From NCBI GenBank assembly GCA_038049695.1, contig CP142458.1:41199501-41263500 (forward strand): DNA of 64,000 nt, written 5' to 3'. Shown one piece after another: positions 1 through 10,416 of the stretch (positions are counted from its first letter, which is position 1; every line of letters begins with the position of its first letter). Under the pieces are notes generated by a model. The model was not told the DNA's origin, searched no databases, and saw nothing but the letters and a program-made list of their open reading frames with translations. Both the position numbers and the translations under genes were made by a program. The stretch comes from Cinnamomum chago (lineage: Eukaryota > Streptophyta > Magnoliopsida > Laurales > Lauraceae).

Positions 1-1450
1 ATCCTTTTGGGGATACGCCTTGGATACTACAATGTACATACTAAATCTCTACCATCTAAGTCTGTATCTAAGACTCCCCGAGAGTTGTGGTCCGGGCGAA
101 AGCCTAGTCTACAACATTTATATATTTGGAGTTGTCCTGCACATGTGCTAAAGGTTAAGACGGATAAGTTGGAAACGAAGTTAGAAGTGTGCATGTTTGT
201 AGGATATCCTAAAAGAACTAAAGGTTGGTTATTCTATAATCCCAGAGAGCAGAAAGTGTTGGTGAGCACTAATGCAGTTTTTCTGGAGGAAGATTATATG
301 ATGGACCGGAAATCTTTAGAAAAGGTGATCTTGGAAGAAATTCAAGAGCAAACAATTCCAAATCCAAGTATGACCGAACCTGAGGAAGAAACGCCCTTAC
401 TGGACCCAGTAGTTACACCAGTACCTCGTCGTAGTGGGAGGATTGTCAGACCCCCTGACAGGTTCTCGTTCTTGGGAGAGTCTTACGAGGCAGTCCCGGA
501 AGAACCGGAACAAGATCCCTATAACTATGATGAAGCAATTAATGACATAGATTCGGGGCGTTGGGAAGATGCTATGAAAGCTGAGATGGAGTCTATGTAC
601 TCCAATCAGGTCTCAACACTTATGGACTTGCCTGCCAATATTAAACCTATTGGGTGCAAGTGGGTCTACAAGAGAAAGAGAGGACCAGATGGTAGAGTGG
701 AGACCTTTAAGGCCAGGCTTGTTGCGAAAGGGTATACTCAGAAAGAGGGTATCGATTATGAGGAAACCTTTTCGCCGGTAGCCATGCTCAAGTCCATCAG
801 GATACTCTTATCCATTGCGGCTCATCTCGATTATGAGATTTGGCAAATGGATGTCAAGACGGCGTTTCTCAACGACCTTCTTGAGGAAGACATCTATATG
901 ATGCAGCTAGACGGTTTTGTAGCTAAAAACCAAGAGCAAAAGTTTGCAAGCTGCAGAAGTTTATTTATGGACTGAAGCAGGCATCCCGAAGCTGGAACAT
1001 CCAGTTTGACTAGGCAATCAAGTCATTTGGTTTTTGTCAAAATCCGGATGAGTCATGTGTGTACACGAAAAGTGAAGGTGATAGGGTAGTCTTTCTAATT
1101 TTATATGTCGATGACATCCTACTCCTTGGGAAAGACGTGGGAATGTTATCAACGGTAAAAGTTTGGTTGGCCAAGACTTTTGATATGAAGGACTTGGGAG
1201 AAGCTAGCTACATCCTAGGGATCAAACTCCATCGAGACCGGAAAAATAGGATGATTGGCTTATCCCAAGCTTCATACATAGATAAGGTACTAGTACGATT
1301 TGCTATGCAAGACTCCAAGAAGGGTATTACACCTTTCAGACATGGAGTGCACCTTTCCAAGGATCAGTGTCCTAAGACACCCGAGGAAAAGGAGCAAATG
1401 AGGTCAATACCAAACACTTTGGCTATTGGTAGCCTCATGTATGCTATGCT
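1..1450 (+). pseudogene. Copia element A: integrase C-terminus and reverse transcriptase remnant
   Basis: This is the central part of a Ty1/copia polyprotein entering from the left edge. The frame at 7-975 first shows the end of the integrase region (WSGRKPS, VCMFVGYPKRTKGWLFYNP), then an acidic linker. The reverse transcriptase follows, with the GCKWVYKRKRGPDG, ARLVAKGYTQKEGIDYEETF and QMDVKTAFLN motifs. A one-base shift near 938-944 ends that frame. The RT resumes in another frame, with an in-frame TAG near 1011, and at 1059 reads on through the catalytic YVDDILLLG and DLGEASYILGIKL motifs to GSLMYAML, where element B cuts in at 1451. The continuation of the same pol lies at 28248. The motifs fit the BARE/Angela-like group; that assignment is from memory of family motifs. 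The shift makes it a pseudogene. Confidence 0.9.
1446..1450. repeat. Target site duplication of element B, left copy
   Basis: The five bases atgct lie directly before the first LTR base (TGTTGACACC). They recur directly after the last LTR base at 25982-25986. Joining the flanks restores the copia reading across the site, so 1451-25981 descends from one insertion event. Confidence 0.9.
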
Positions 1451-3150
1451 TGTTGACACCAAAAATGTCACTTTGCCTCCTCACATCAAAAGCTACACGG
1501 AGCCGCATCCTACCAAAAATAGGCAGGCGCTACTTCAAGCATCAGATCTTGTCAGAATCAAACAAAAACTGCAAGGTCATTCAAAACAACCAAAAGAGAG
1601 GTGCACATGAAGTTTCGGGCCATTCCAACATCATTCGACCGAAAGGCGGCCAAAAAAATGGGCCAAGGCCCATGGTCGCCGGCGACCATGGAGGTCCGGG
1701 CCGCCGGACCTCGCCCAAAAACCCCATTTTTCGGGTATTTTTCGCGTTTCGAGTTGATTGGCCCCTGTGATTTTTCCAAAATCTAATTTTTTGTGCATGA
1801 TATCCGTCGATCTTCATCAACATCACGGATCCATCACTGGAATCATTAGATCATCATCGGACGCCTTAAGATCGTCAAACGGCTAACCAAGAAAGCACCC
1901 TTTCTGCCCGCCCGATCGCGAAATCGACTGGACAGATGTTGCTGGCCCGCTGACATCAACCAATGTTTGACATTGGATCACCATCCGACATCAAATGGTA
2001 TGTGGGTCCATTGGTGATCATCGCAAGAAGAATCCCAAAGGACGCGGCACGGCCCGCGACTCTTCAAGCGCCCAGGCAATCAATTAATGAAGTTAAATGA
2101 CCCGTTTATGGCAAGTTAATGCGGTCATTAACTCATTATTTTGAACGGCCCAATCAGAAGCAAGCAAATGGGAGTTACAAGTCCAAGTAATCATGACATT
2201 AAAATTATGAAACTCCCGTCGTCATGGAGATTAAAGGCGATTAAATGCCCACTACTCTCCATCGGCCAATCAAATTCAAGGAAAAAGGAGTTACAAAACA
2301 AGTAATTAAAAACTTGTAACTCCTCCCATCATGAGCATTAATACCATAAATGCTCATAAACTCTCCTAAATGGCTACCAAATGTCTATAAATAGGAGGCC
2401 ATTCCAAGGGAAACAGATCCAGAAAAATCGCCAGAAAATCATTCAAAGATCCAGAGAAAAATCGCCAGAAAATCATTCAAAGATCCAGAGAAAGATCGCC
2501 AGAAAATCATTCAAAAATCCTCGGAGAAATCTCTACAACTCTGCTCCTTCAAGAAAACTCTGCTACAACAAGCACTACAAGGTGATCAAAGCCCCTTGGG
2601 GGGCCACCCCCCCCCAAAGGCCACCTCTCCTTCTATCCAACATGGCTAGATGCGGCTTTTCAGCCCGTCTACTCGGCTTTTTACCGGATATAGGACCTTA
2701 CCTTGGTCCTTATCCTCTAAAAATCTGAGGTTGGAGCCAAGCCAAGAAATCAAGCATTAAAGTTCTCATCTGAAGGACGATGGCGGAGTCCATACATAAC
2801 TCGCGACCGTCGATCTGAACGGGTCCCCCACAATCGCATGAGAAGTTAGATTCATTTTCTTTCTTTTCTGTTGCATTGTATTTTTTTATAAAGAGACAAA
2901 AAAATCACATCTCTTGTCTTTCATTATTGATAAGATTTGTAAATCGCCTTTCACGGCAAACAAAGAAAACCGCCTCTCACGACATTCAAAAAACAAACCT
3001 TGTCTCTTTTCTTTAAAAATATGTGTGCAATGGAAAGATGGAAAAAAGTTGATTTCTTTTCTACTTGTGAAGGTGAATCTCCGGATCACCACTCTAAATT
3101 CCAAGTAGAATAGAAAATCTGGCATACCCGTACAAAAAAAAACTGATGCA
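1451..3150 (+). repeat. Element B extra 5' LTR copy (LTR1), internally and terminally deleted
   Basis: The copy starts TGTTGACACC like the other two. It lacks about 830 bp of U3: it jumps at 1636-1646 from the early U3 to the sequence that in LTR2 begins at about 4170, with ccgaaaggcgg at the joint. It keeps the TATA box at 2386-2393. It ends at 3150 in actgatgca, without the last 90 bases (gcccgcttttcc to gggaccatca) of the other copies. LTR2 starts at the next base. Confidence 0.9.
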
Positions 3151-3460
3151 TGTTGACACCAAAAATGTCACTTTGCCTCCTCCCACCAAAAGCTACACGG
3201 AGCCGCATCCTACCAAAAATAGGCAGGCGCTACTTCAAGCATTAGATCTTGTCAGAATCAAACAAAAACTGCAAGGTCATTCAAAACAACCAAAAGAGAG
3301 GTACACATGAAGTTTCGGGCCATTCTGACATCATTCAGCCTAACTTCACTTCTCCAACAGCTGAGCAGCAGCTCCCGGCGGCGACAGTGTCGAAGATTTC
3401 AAATCTTCGATCATAGCCTACGGATGGTTACAAAATACCTCCAAAAGGCTCCATGTCAAG

Positions 3461-3960
3461 TTTCAGGTCAATCGGACATCGTTTGACCGGAAGTCAAAGC
3501 TCGGGATTTCCCTCGCGGTGAAATCAAGGCAAGCGTTTGCATGACTCCAAACGGCTTCAAAACTCAAACAAAAGCCTATGGTTGGTCTTATCTACTGATG
3601 AGGGAGTCACACGTCGAATTTCAGGTCAATCGGACATCGTTTGACCAAAAGTCAAAGCTCGGCATTTCCCTCGCGGTGAAATAAAGGCAAGCGTTTGCAT
3701 GACTCCAAATGGCTTCAAAACTCAAACGAAAGCCTATGGTTGATCCTATCTACTGATGAGGAAGCTACCCATCAAATTTCAGGTCAATCGGACATCGTTT
3801 GACCGAAAGTCAAAGCTCGGCATTTCCCTCGCAGTGAAATCAAGTCAAGCATTTGCGGGCCCCCAAACGGCTTCAAAACCTGCACAAAAGCCTATGGTTG
3901 GTCTCGTCTACTGCTCAAGAAGCTACACGTCGAATTTCAGGTCATTCCGACATCGTTTGA
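3461..3960 (+). repeat. 158-bp tandem repeat in LTR2 U3
   Basis: The marker tttcaggtca begins at 3461, 3619 and 3777, and the related tttcaggtcatt at 3935. The period is therefore 158 bases for three full units plus a partial one. Each unit holds a cggacatcgtttgacc core and tgaaat(c/a)aa(g)gcaagcg. The same array recurs in LTR3 at about 23691-24190. It is missing from LTR1 because of the deletion there. Confidence 0.85.
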
Positions 3961-4199
3961 CCTAGTTTCGACGCTTGACAAAAAAATCGGCAGTTCTCCA
4001 TAGCAAAGTCTTCGGCTTTTCAGAAAATGGGAAACTTTGCGATCCGATTTGCACGGCTTCTCGTCAAGTTTTCTTGAGGGAAATCCAGCCAATAAATGAG
4101 AGGAAATTCCAAGAAAAATGCAGGAGAAAACAGAAGCAAAAACGGACGAAAAACGGCGAAGAAAAAGCAACCGAAAGGCGGCCAAAAAAATGGGCCAAG

Positions 4200-4243
4200 G
4201 CCCATGGTCGCCGGCGACCATGGAGGTCCGGGCCGCCGGACCT
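4200..4243. other. Adjacent strong palindromes in LTR U3
   Basis: A perfect 22-base palindrome (ccatggtcgcc and its complement) is followed at once by an inverted repeat with aggtccgg / ccggacct arms and a gccg loop. Both also occur in LTR1 near 1669-1712. LTR3 near 24429-24473 has one base changed in the first palindrome. They could form cruciform or RNA hairpins or bind dimeric factors; function is unknown. Confidence 0.8.
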
Positions 4244-4917
4244 TGCCCAAAAACCCCGTTTTTCGGGTATTTTTCGCGTTTCGAGTTGATTGGCCCCTGT
4301 GATTTTTCCAAAATCTGATTTTTTGTGCATGATATCCGTCGATCTTCATCAACATCACGGATCCATCACTGGAATCATTAGATCATCATCGGACGCCTTA
4401 AGATCGTCAAACGGCTAACCAAGAAAGCACCCTTTCTGCCCGCCCGATCGCGAAATCGACTGGACAAATGTTGCTGGCCCGCTGACATCAACCAATGTTT
4501 GACATTGGATCACCATCCGACATCAAATGGTATGTGGGTCCATTGGTGATCATCGCAAGAAGAATCCCAAAGGACGCGGCACGGCCCGCGACTCTTCAAG
4601 CGCCCAGGCAATCAATTAATGAAGTTAAATGACCCGTTTATGGCAAGTTAATGCGGTCATTAACTCATTATTTTGACCGGCCCAATCAGAAGCAAGCAAA
4701 TGGGAGTTACAAGTCCAAGTAATCATGACATTAAAATTATGAAACTCCCGTCGTCATGGAGATTAAAGGCGATTAAATGCCCACTACTCTCCATCGGCCA
4801 ATCAAATTCAAGGAAAAAGGAGTTACAAAATAAGTAATTAAAAACTTGTAACTCCTCCCATCATGAGCATTAATACCATAAATGCTCATAAACTCTCCTA
4901 AATGGCTACCAAATGTC

Positions 4918-4925
4918 TATAAATA
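4918..4925 (+). promoter_or_regulatory. TATA box of element B (LTR2)
   Basis: TATAAATA sits in a ctataaatagg context, identical in LTR1 (2386-2393) and LTR3 (25148-25155). It is the only strong TATA in the LTR, so U3 would be about 1.8 kb and R would begin near 4950. Confidence 0.75.
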
Positions 4926-5755
4926 GGAGGCCATTCCAAGGGAAACGGATCCAGAAAAATCGCCAGAAAATCATTCAAAGATCCAGAAAATCATTCAAAG
5001 ATCCAGAAAAAATCGCTGGAAAATCATTGAAGAAGGAGGACAGATCCGAAAAACTCTCCGAAAAATTCAAGAAAAATCCAGAACCTCTGCAACAAACTCT
5101 CCTCTATTGAAGAAAACTCTGCTGCAACAAGCACTACAAGGTGATCAAAGCTCCTTGGGGGGGCCACCCCCCCCAAAGGCCACCTCTCCTCCTATCCAAC
5201 ATGGCTAGATGCGGCTTTTCAGTCCGTCTACTCGGCTTTTTACCGGATATAGGACCTTACCTTGGTCCTTATCCTCTAAAAATCTGAGGTTGGAGCCAAG
5301 CCAAAGATGCAAAGCACTATGTTCTCATCTGAAGGACGATGGCGGAGCCCATACATGACTCGCGACCGTCGATCTGAACGAGCCCTCCCTCAATCGCATG
5401 AGAAGTTAGATTCCTTTTTCTTACTTTTCTGTTGTAAATTGTATTTTTTAAGAGACAAAAAAAAATCACAATTCTTGTCTTTTCATTTTGATGAGATTTG
5501 TAAAATCGCCTTTTACGGCACCAAATCACCTTTTACGGCAAAATCGCCTTCAACGGCACCAAACCGCCTTCTACGGCACAAAAACGCCTTTCACGGCATT
5601 CAAAAATTGTCTCTTTCCTTAAAATATATTTGCAATGGAAAACTAGAAAAAAATTTCATTTCCCTTTTTACTTGTGAAGGTGAATCTCCGGATCACCATT
5701 TCTAAATTTCAGGTATAAAAGAGAAATTGGCATACCCGTACAAAAAAAAAACTGA

Positions 5756-5936
5756 TGCCCGCTTTTTCCTTTCTTTCCCTCCACCGTACCCCGTCAGCCC
5801 CGGGGCGGAGGCAGCTTTGGAAAAAGAGAAAAGCCGGGACCATCAATGCCCGCTTTTCCTTTCTTTCCCTCCACCGTACCCCGTCAGCCCCGGGGCGGAG
5901 GCAGCTTTGGAAAAAGAGAAAAGCCGGGACCATCAA
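5756..5936 (+). repeat. Tandem duplication of the LTR2 terminus
   Basis: Two copies of a 90-91-base segment starting tgcccgctttt and ending gggaccatcaa stand head to tail. LTR3 has one copy and LTR1 none. The joint shares atgcccgc with the parent site, which suggests slippage or recombination at short homology. Confidence 0.85.
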
Positions 5937-5938
5937 GC

Positions 5939-5957
5939 TGGCACACCCGGTGGGACC
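5939..5957 (+). other. Primer-binding site of element B
   Basis: TGGCACACCCGGTGGGACC begins three bases after the LTR end. Its complement ends in CCA as a tRNA 3' end should. I could not assign the tRNA species by eye. Confidence 0.7.
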
Positions 5958-6121
5958 TAGTTCATTTGAGAACACGATGCTTGGATTCTTTGGCTCCTTT
6001 TTAGTTGGTGGCTTATGTTGGATCTTGCATCTAAAAAAAAAACCACATGAGATGGGATTCTTGGAAATTTCTTCTTTTGAGTTTATTTCCAGTCTTTCTT
6101 GTTTCTAAAATTTTTTTTTCT
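5958..6121 (+). other. Untranslated leader, nothing recognised
   Basis: This is AT-rich sequence between the primer-binding site and the tandem array. I see no conserved motif. Confidence 0.5.
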
Positions 6122-7140
6122 CAAAAAGAAACAAAATCTGATTTAGAAAAAAAAATTCAGATTTTCCTCTTTTGGGTTTAAGTTTAGAAACTTTGGCTTC
6201 TTCCTTTTCGGACTTCGAGATCGCAGAAATGTTGAACTCATTTTCGGAATGGAACACCATTCACTCTCTTCTATGAATCCATAAAAAAAATCAAAAAAAA
6301 AAATCTGATTAGAAAAAAAATTCAGATTTTCCTCTTTTGGGTTTAAGTTGAGAAACTTTGGCTTCTTCCTTTTCGGACTTCGAGATCGCAGAAATGTTGA
6401 ACTCATTTTCGGAATGGAACACCATTCGCTCTCTTCTATGAATCCAAAAAAAAAAAAAATCAAAAACAAAATCTGATTTAAAAAAAAAATAATTCAGATT
6501 TTCCTCTTTTGGGTTTAAGTTGAGAAACTTTGGCTTCTTCCTTTTCGGACTTCGAGATCGCAGAAATGTTGAACTCATTTTAGGAATGGAACACCATTCG
6601 CTCTCTTCTATGAATCCATAAAAAAAAAAAAAAAAATCTGATTAGAAATTTTTTTTTTAGATTTTCCTCTTTTGGGTTTAAGTTGAGAAACTTTGGCTTC
6701 TTCCTCTTCGGACTTCGAGATCGCAGAAATGTTGAACTCATTTTCGGAATGGAACACCATTCGCTCTCTTCTATGAATCCATAAAGAAAAAAAAATCAAA
6801 AAAAAAATCTGATTAGAAAAAAAAAATTCAGATTTTCCTCTTTTGGGTTTAAGTTGAGAAACTTTGGCTTCTTCCTTTTCGGACTTCGAGATCGCAGAAA
6901 TGTTGAACTCATTTTCGGAATGGAACACCATTCGCTCTCTTCTATGAATCCATAAAAAAAAATATAAAAAAAAATCTGATTTTAAAAAAAAATTCAGATT
7001 TTCCTCTTTTGGGTTTAAGTTGAGAAACTTTGGCTTCTTCCTTTTCGGACTTCGAGATCGCAGAAATGTTGAACTCATTTTCGAAATGGAACACCATTCG
7101 CTCTCTTCTATGAATCCATAAAAAAAAAATTTCAAAAAAA
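6122..7140 (+). repeat. Six-unit tandem array, about 167 bp per unit, between PBS and gag
   Basis: The marker ttcagattttcctctttt recurs at about 6156, 6321, 6493, 6657 (variant), 6827 and 6993, giving spacings of 164-172 bases. Each unit ends in an A-rich stretch of variable length, while the 125-base core is nearly identical (gatcgcagaaatgttg, ggaatggaacaccatt). Reverse-strand reading frames across it are a by-product of the repeat. Tat/Ogre elements are known to carry internal tandem repeats that can seed satellites. Confidence 0.92.
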
Positions 7141-7317
7141 AAAAAAAAAAAACCACTAAGGTTGCACCAATTGCATTCTTTGACCAAAGTGGATCTAAGA
7201 AAAGCCTTGTCCAGAGTGTGGAGACAGCTAGACTGTTCTAGGCAAGGATCACAAAAATCTGCAAAGCCAGCCTACCTGGCACCTCTCAAGGAGAACCGGT
7301 TCTACCCTCTTGCTTAC

Positions 7318-10300
7318 ATGAAAGAGGAGAAGCCTACCCTCCGCCAAACAAAACCAACTCAGCACGAGCCGGCCTGCTCATACAAGCCCAAAATCAAATC
7401 GTGCATCATAAAGCCTCCGCAAGAACCTGCCAAGGCCTGCACACCTGCGAGTCGACCTTTCCTCTCAACAGGAGCCGAACTCGCCAAATTCAAAGCTTCG
7501 CTGCAACAGGCAAAGGACCGCGTCCAGATTCTGTCCCTGCCCGTCTTCAAAGAAGACAAGCTCGGCTGCTGCGCACCAGGGACTACGTCCTTCATTGCCA
7601 GAGCACAGCCAGAGCTAACCGAATCTCAAATCGCTCGTCGTATGCGCCGCCGCACGGCATATCGACAAAAGAGACTAGAGAAGCAAAGAACCCAGGATTC
7701 TGCACTTCAGGTCTCCCAAAAATGGGTCGAAAAAGAAAGACCCGACCAAGTTGTTGCTGTTCATATGGTTGGCAAAACCAGAAAACGCCAGAAGTCAGCA
7801 ACAAAAATCCATGTCAGGCGTCCGGTGACTCGCAGCGTCTCCCGGACACAAAGACATAAAGAAAACTCTCCCGCTCCTTCAAGCCAAGGACATCGGAGTG
7901 ACCACTCTTCGAGCTCTTCATCTAAAAGGATGAGCTCCAGCTCAGTCACCAAGACTGTATCCTCTTTCGACTCTCGAAGAATGAACGTCTTGGTCACAAA
8001 TGCTGAGCAACCTCCGCCGCATGATGACGTAACCGCACGCATCCAGCAGCTGGAGCAAGGGCAGCAAAGGATAGAGACTCTAATAGAGAACCTAATTCTC
8101 AATCTTCAGCGTCTACAAAACAATGAAGCTCCTCCGAGCCATCAAGGCGACGAGGAAAATGCGGAAAACAGTGAGTCACGCGCCCTTACCAAAAAGGACG
8201 TTGACGATATCCTCGCCAAAGCAAAAGAAGAGGATACACTAAAGGAGCAGGGGATCAAGCCACCATATCCCTTGTGGATGGACTCGGTCCCGTTCCCTAC
8301 AAAATTCAAGCAACCTACTCTCCAAACATATACGGGGAAGGGTTCGGCCAGACAGCACGTGATCCATTTCAAGATCCTGACGGGAGCTATTGTGGACCAA
8401 GATGCCCTCAAAATCCGCCTCTTTGCAAGTACCCTAAAAGGTACGGCCTTTGATTGGTACTCCACTCTGCCGGAGGACTCCATTCAAAATTGGGCCATGC
8501 TGGAGACACGCTTCCTAACCCACTTCAAAGGTGAGGATCATCCTGTTACTATGGCTCAGCTCTGCAGCCTAAAACAGGGAGAGAATGAGTCAACATATGA
8601 CTTCATTCACAAGTGAAAGGCAATGGCATACAAATGCTCCGATGTACTGCCACAAGCGTCACTGGTCGACATCTGCCGAAACAACATGAGAGCAAGAATC
8701 CGCTCCATGATCATCGGCAACAAATCAAAGAACCTGGGAGAACTCCTGGAAGCAGCTATGGAAGCTGAAACGGTGATCAAAGACCTCAACAGTCAGAAGT
8801 CATCAAAGAAAGAGCCGACTGCCATTGCAACCTCAAAACCAAAGAAAAAAGAGGTTCTCAATGTGCAAACCAAGTCAGCTCCTCAGCAGCCAAGGAAAGT
8901 TGAAAACAAAGCTGCAGGTAAAAAGCATGAACTCTCTGATGCCTTCAAAGAACGAGTAGAGAAGAAATACTCGTTCGATGAAGATGTTGAAGAAATCTTT
9001 GGGGCACTTCTCGCAAACGGTAAACTCACCTTGCCTGACCCCAAAAGACCAGGAGATGTTGGCAAAACCAACGATCCTCGGTACAGTCCATACCATCAGA
9101 TGGTCTCGCATCCTCTCAGTCAATGCTTTGTTGTGAGAGAGAAGATAAATGAGATGTGGAAAAACGGAGTCATTACCTTCGACAAGAACTATGGGTCTGC
9201 CTCCGTCAACATGGTGTCGTGTGGACAAAAACAAAAATCACCAAAAGAGAAAATCACTACTTCCTTCAAGGTAATAAAGATGACCCAAACGTCTCAAGAG
9301 TTGATTCCATAACCAACATCAGACGGAAAGCCCATATGGGTACACCCCGATATCCTAGAAGATGAAAATTGGGAGGTCGTCAAAACAAAGCCAACCGCTC
9401 GACAGCGAAGGCAAACCAGGAGACAACTCCGCAAGCTCAAACAGCAGGAGAAAGCTCCGAAAAAGCAAGAAGTCGCTGAAAAGGCAGAAACCTCCTCTAC
9501 CGCTTCACTGGGGGCAACAGAAGAGTCCTCTCCTAAGGCTTCAAAGGCAACAAGAAAATTCACTCTTGGTGATTTCATGCCACCACACCTCAGAGATGAA
9601 ACTATGCAAGGGGCATCATACTCTTGCAACTCGGTGGTCGGATTCCCCATGGATGGATACGAGTCCAGTGACACCGCCAGTGACATCGATGAGTGGGAGG
9701 AATCCCTCGAAACAGGAGAATATCTCTCCGACGAGGAATGGATCCCTGAATCTCATCTTATGCCAGTAATCTGGTATAACTCATTACAGCCGCAAGGATC
9801 CTGGTCTGATGATGAAGAAGACCAAGAGGCTGTCCAAGAAAATACTCCAGTGGAACCCAACCATGTTGAACCACAAGGAGCAGACGAAGAAGAAGATTTG
9901 GCTCCCGTGCCTGATCTCGATGAATACGCAAGGATCTTGCAGCACCTTGCTATAGAGCAAGAACAAGGTCGCATCAATCAGCTTCGTCACAACCCAGCAC
10001 CGGAAGTTCCTGAAAATCTACAGGAATATCCTTCGGTAACCCCGAAAAATGAAGAAAGTTGTTGGATCGATGATCCTCTTACATCTGAGGACGAATCTGA
10101 TTCCCAATAGTTCATCTTGGAGGCATCTTCCGTCAAAGTTACTTGCAATGCAATAGCTCAGGATGATAATTCCTCACCTTCTCAGGCTTCGTCTCCTGGA
10201 ACAGTGACATCGGAACTCAAACCTTTTCCGACTGATCACCATGAAGAAATTCCAGCCGGTGAAATCTTCTTCAGAGAAAATCCGGTCAATTGGTTCCAAA

Positions 10301-10416
10301 TGCCCGATCTCATCGGTGATGTCTGGACCGACAAAATATTCGATAAAGAAGGAAAGTTTGCTGGATGCTGTTCAGGACTTGCTCCCGGAAAATGCTCCAT
10401 GCAACACAATTACTGA
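7318..10416 (+). pseudogene. gag: Element B gag (capsid) region, interrupted
   Basis: The frame opens at 7162 after poly-A; the first in-frame ATG is at 7318, which I take as the start. A basic N-terminal stretch is followed by a serine-rich part and a short coiled coil (ITARIQQLEQGQQRIETL; the displayed first base is uncertain). The retrotransposon gag core follows (LRIRLFASTLKGTAFDWY-like, FLTHFKGEDHP, LKQGENESTYDF). The frame meets TGA at 8614-8616, TAA at 9310-9312 and TAG at 10108-10110, yet the codons between read sensibly in the same frame (for example WVHPDILEDENWEVVK after 9313). These are therefore late nonsense changes in one long gag. No CCHC knuckle was seen, as is common in Tat gag. 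A one-base shift near 10345-10360 moves coding into the pol frame. Confidence 0.85.

Larger units (their letters stand above)
3151..5935 (+). repeat. Element B full-length 5' LTR (LTR2)
   Basis: This LTR runs from TGTTGACACC to GGGACCATCA and is followed three bases later by the primer-binding site. It is 2785 bp against 2601 bp for the 3' LTR. Much of the difference is a duplicated 91-base terminus (5756-5846 and 5847-5936), plus more copies of the short repeat around atcgcctttcacggca at 5505-5600. U3 carries a 158-base tandem repeat and strong palindromes. Confidence 0.92.

Noticed and set aside
1451..3150. LTR1 as an independent older solo LTR into which B inserted
   Set aside because: The target copies atgct flank 1451 and 25981 and restore copia coding. 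Bases before 3151 (atgca) do not match those after 25981 (atgct).
6143..7187. Several minus-strand frames of 81-182 codons
   Set aside because: They lie within the 167-base array, repeat the same words (MSSTFLRSRSPKRKKPKF) and consist largely of Phe/Lys runs from A-tracts. They are repeat artefacts.
9294..9686. Minus-strand frames opposite gag
   Set aside because: They are shadows of the gag frame, Ser/Cys-rich with no domain.
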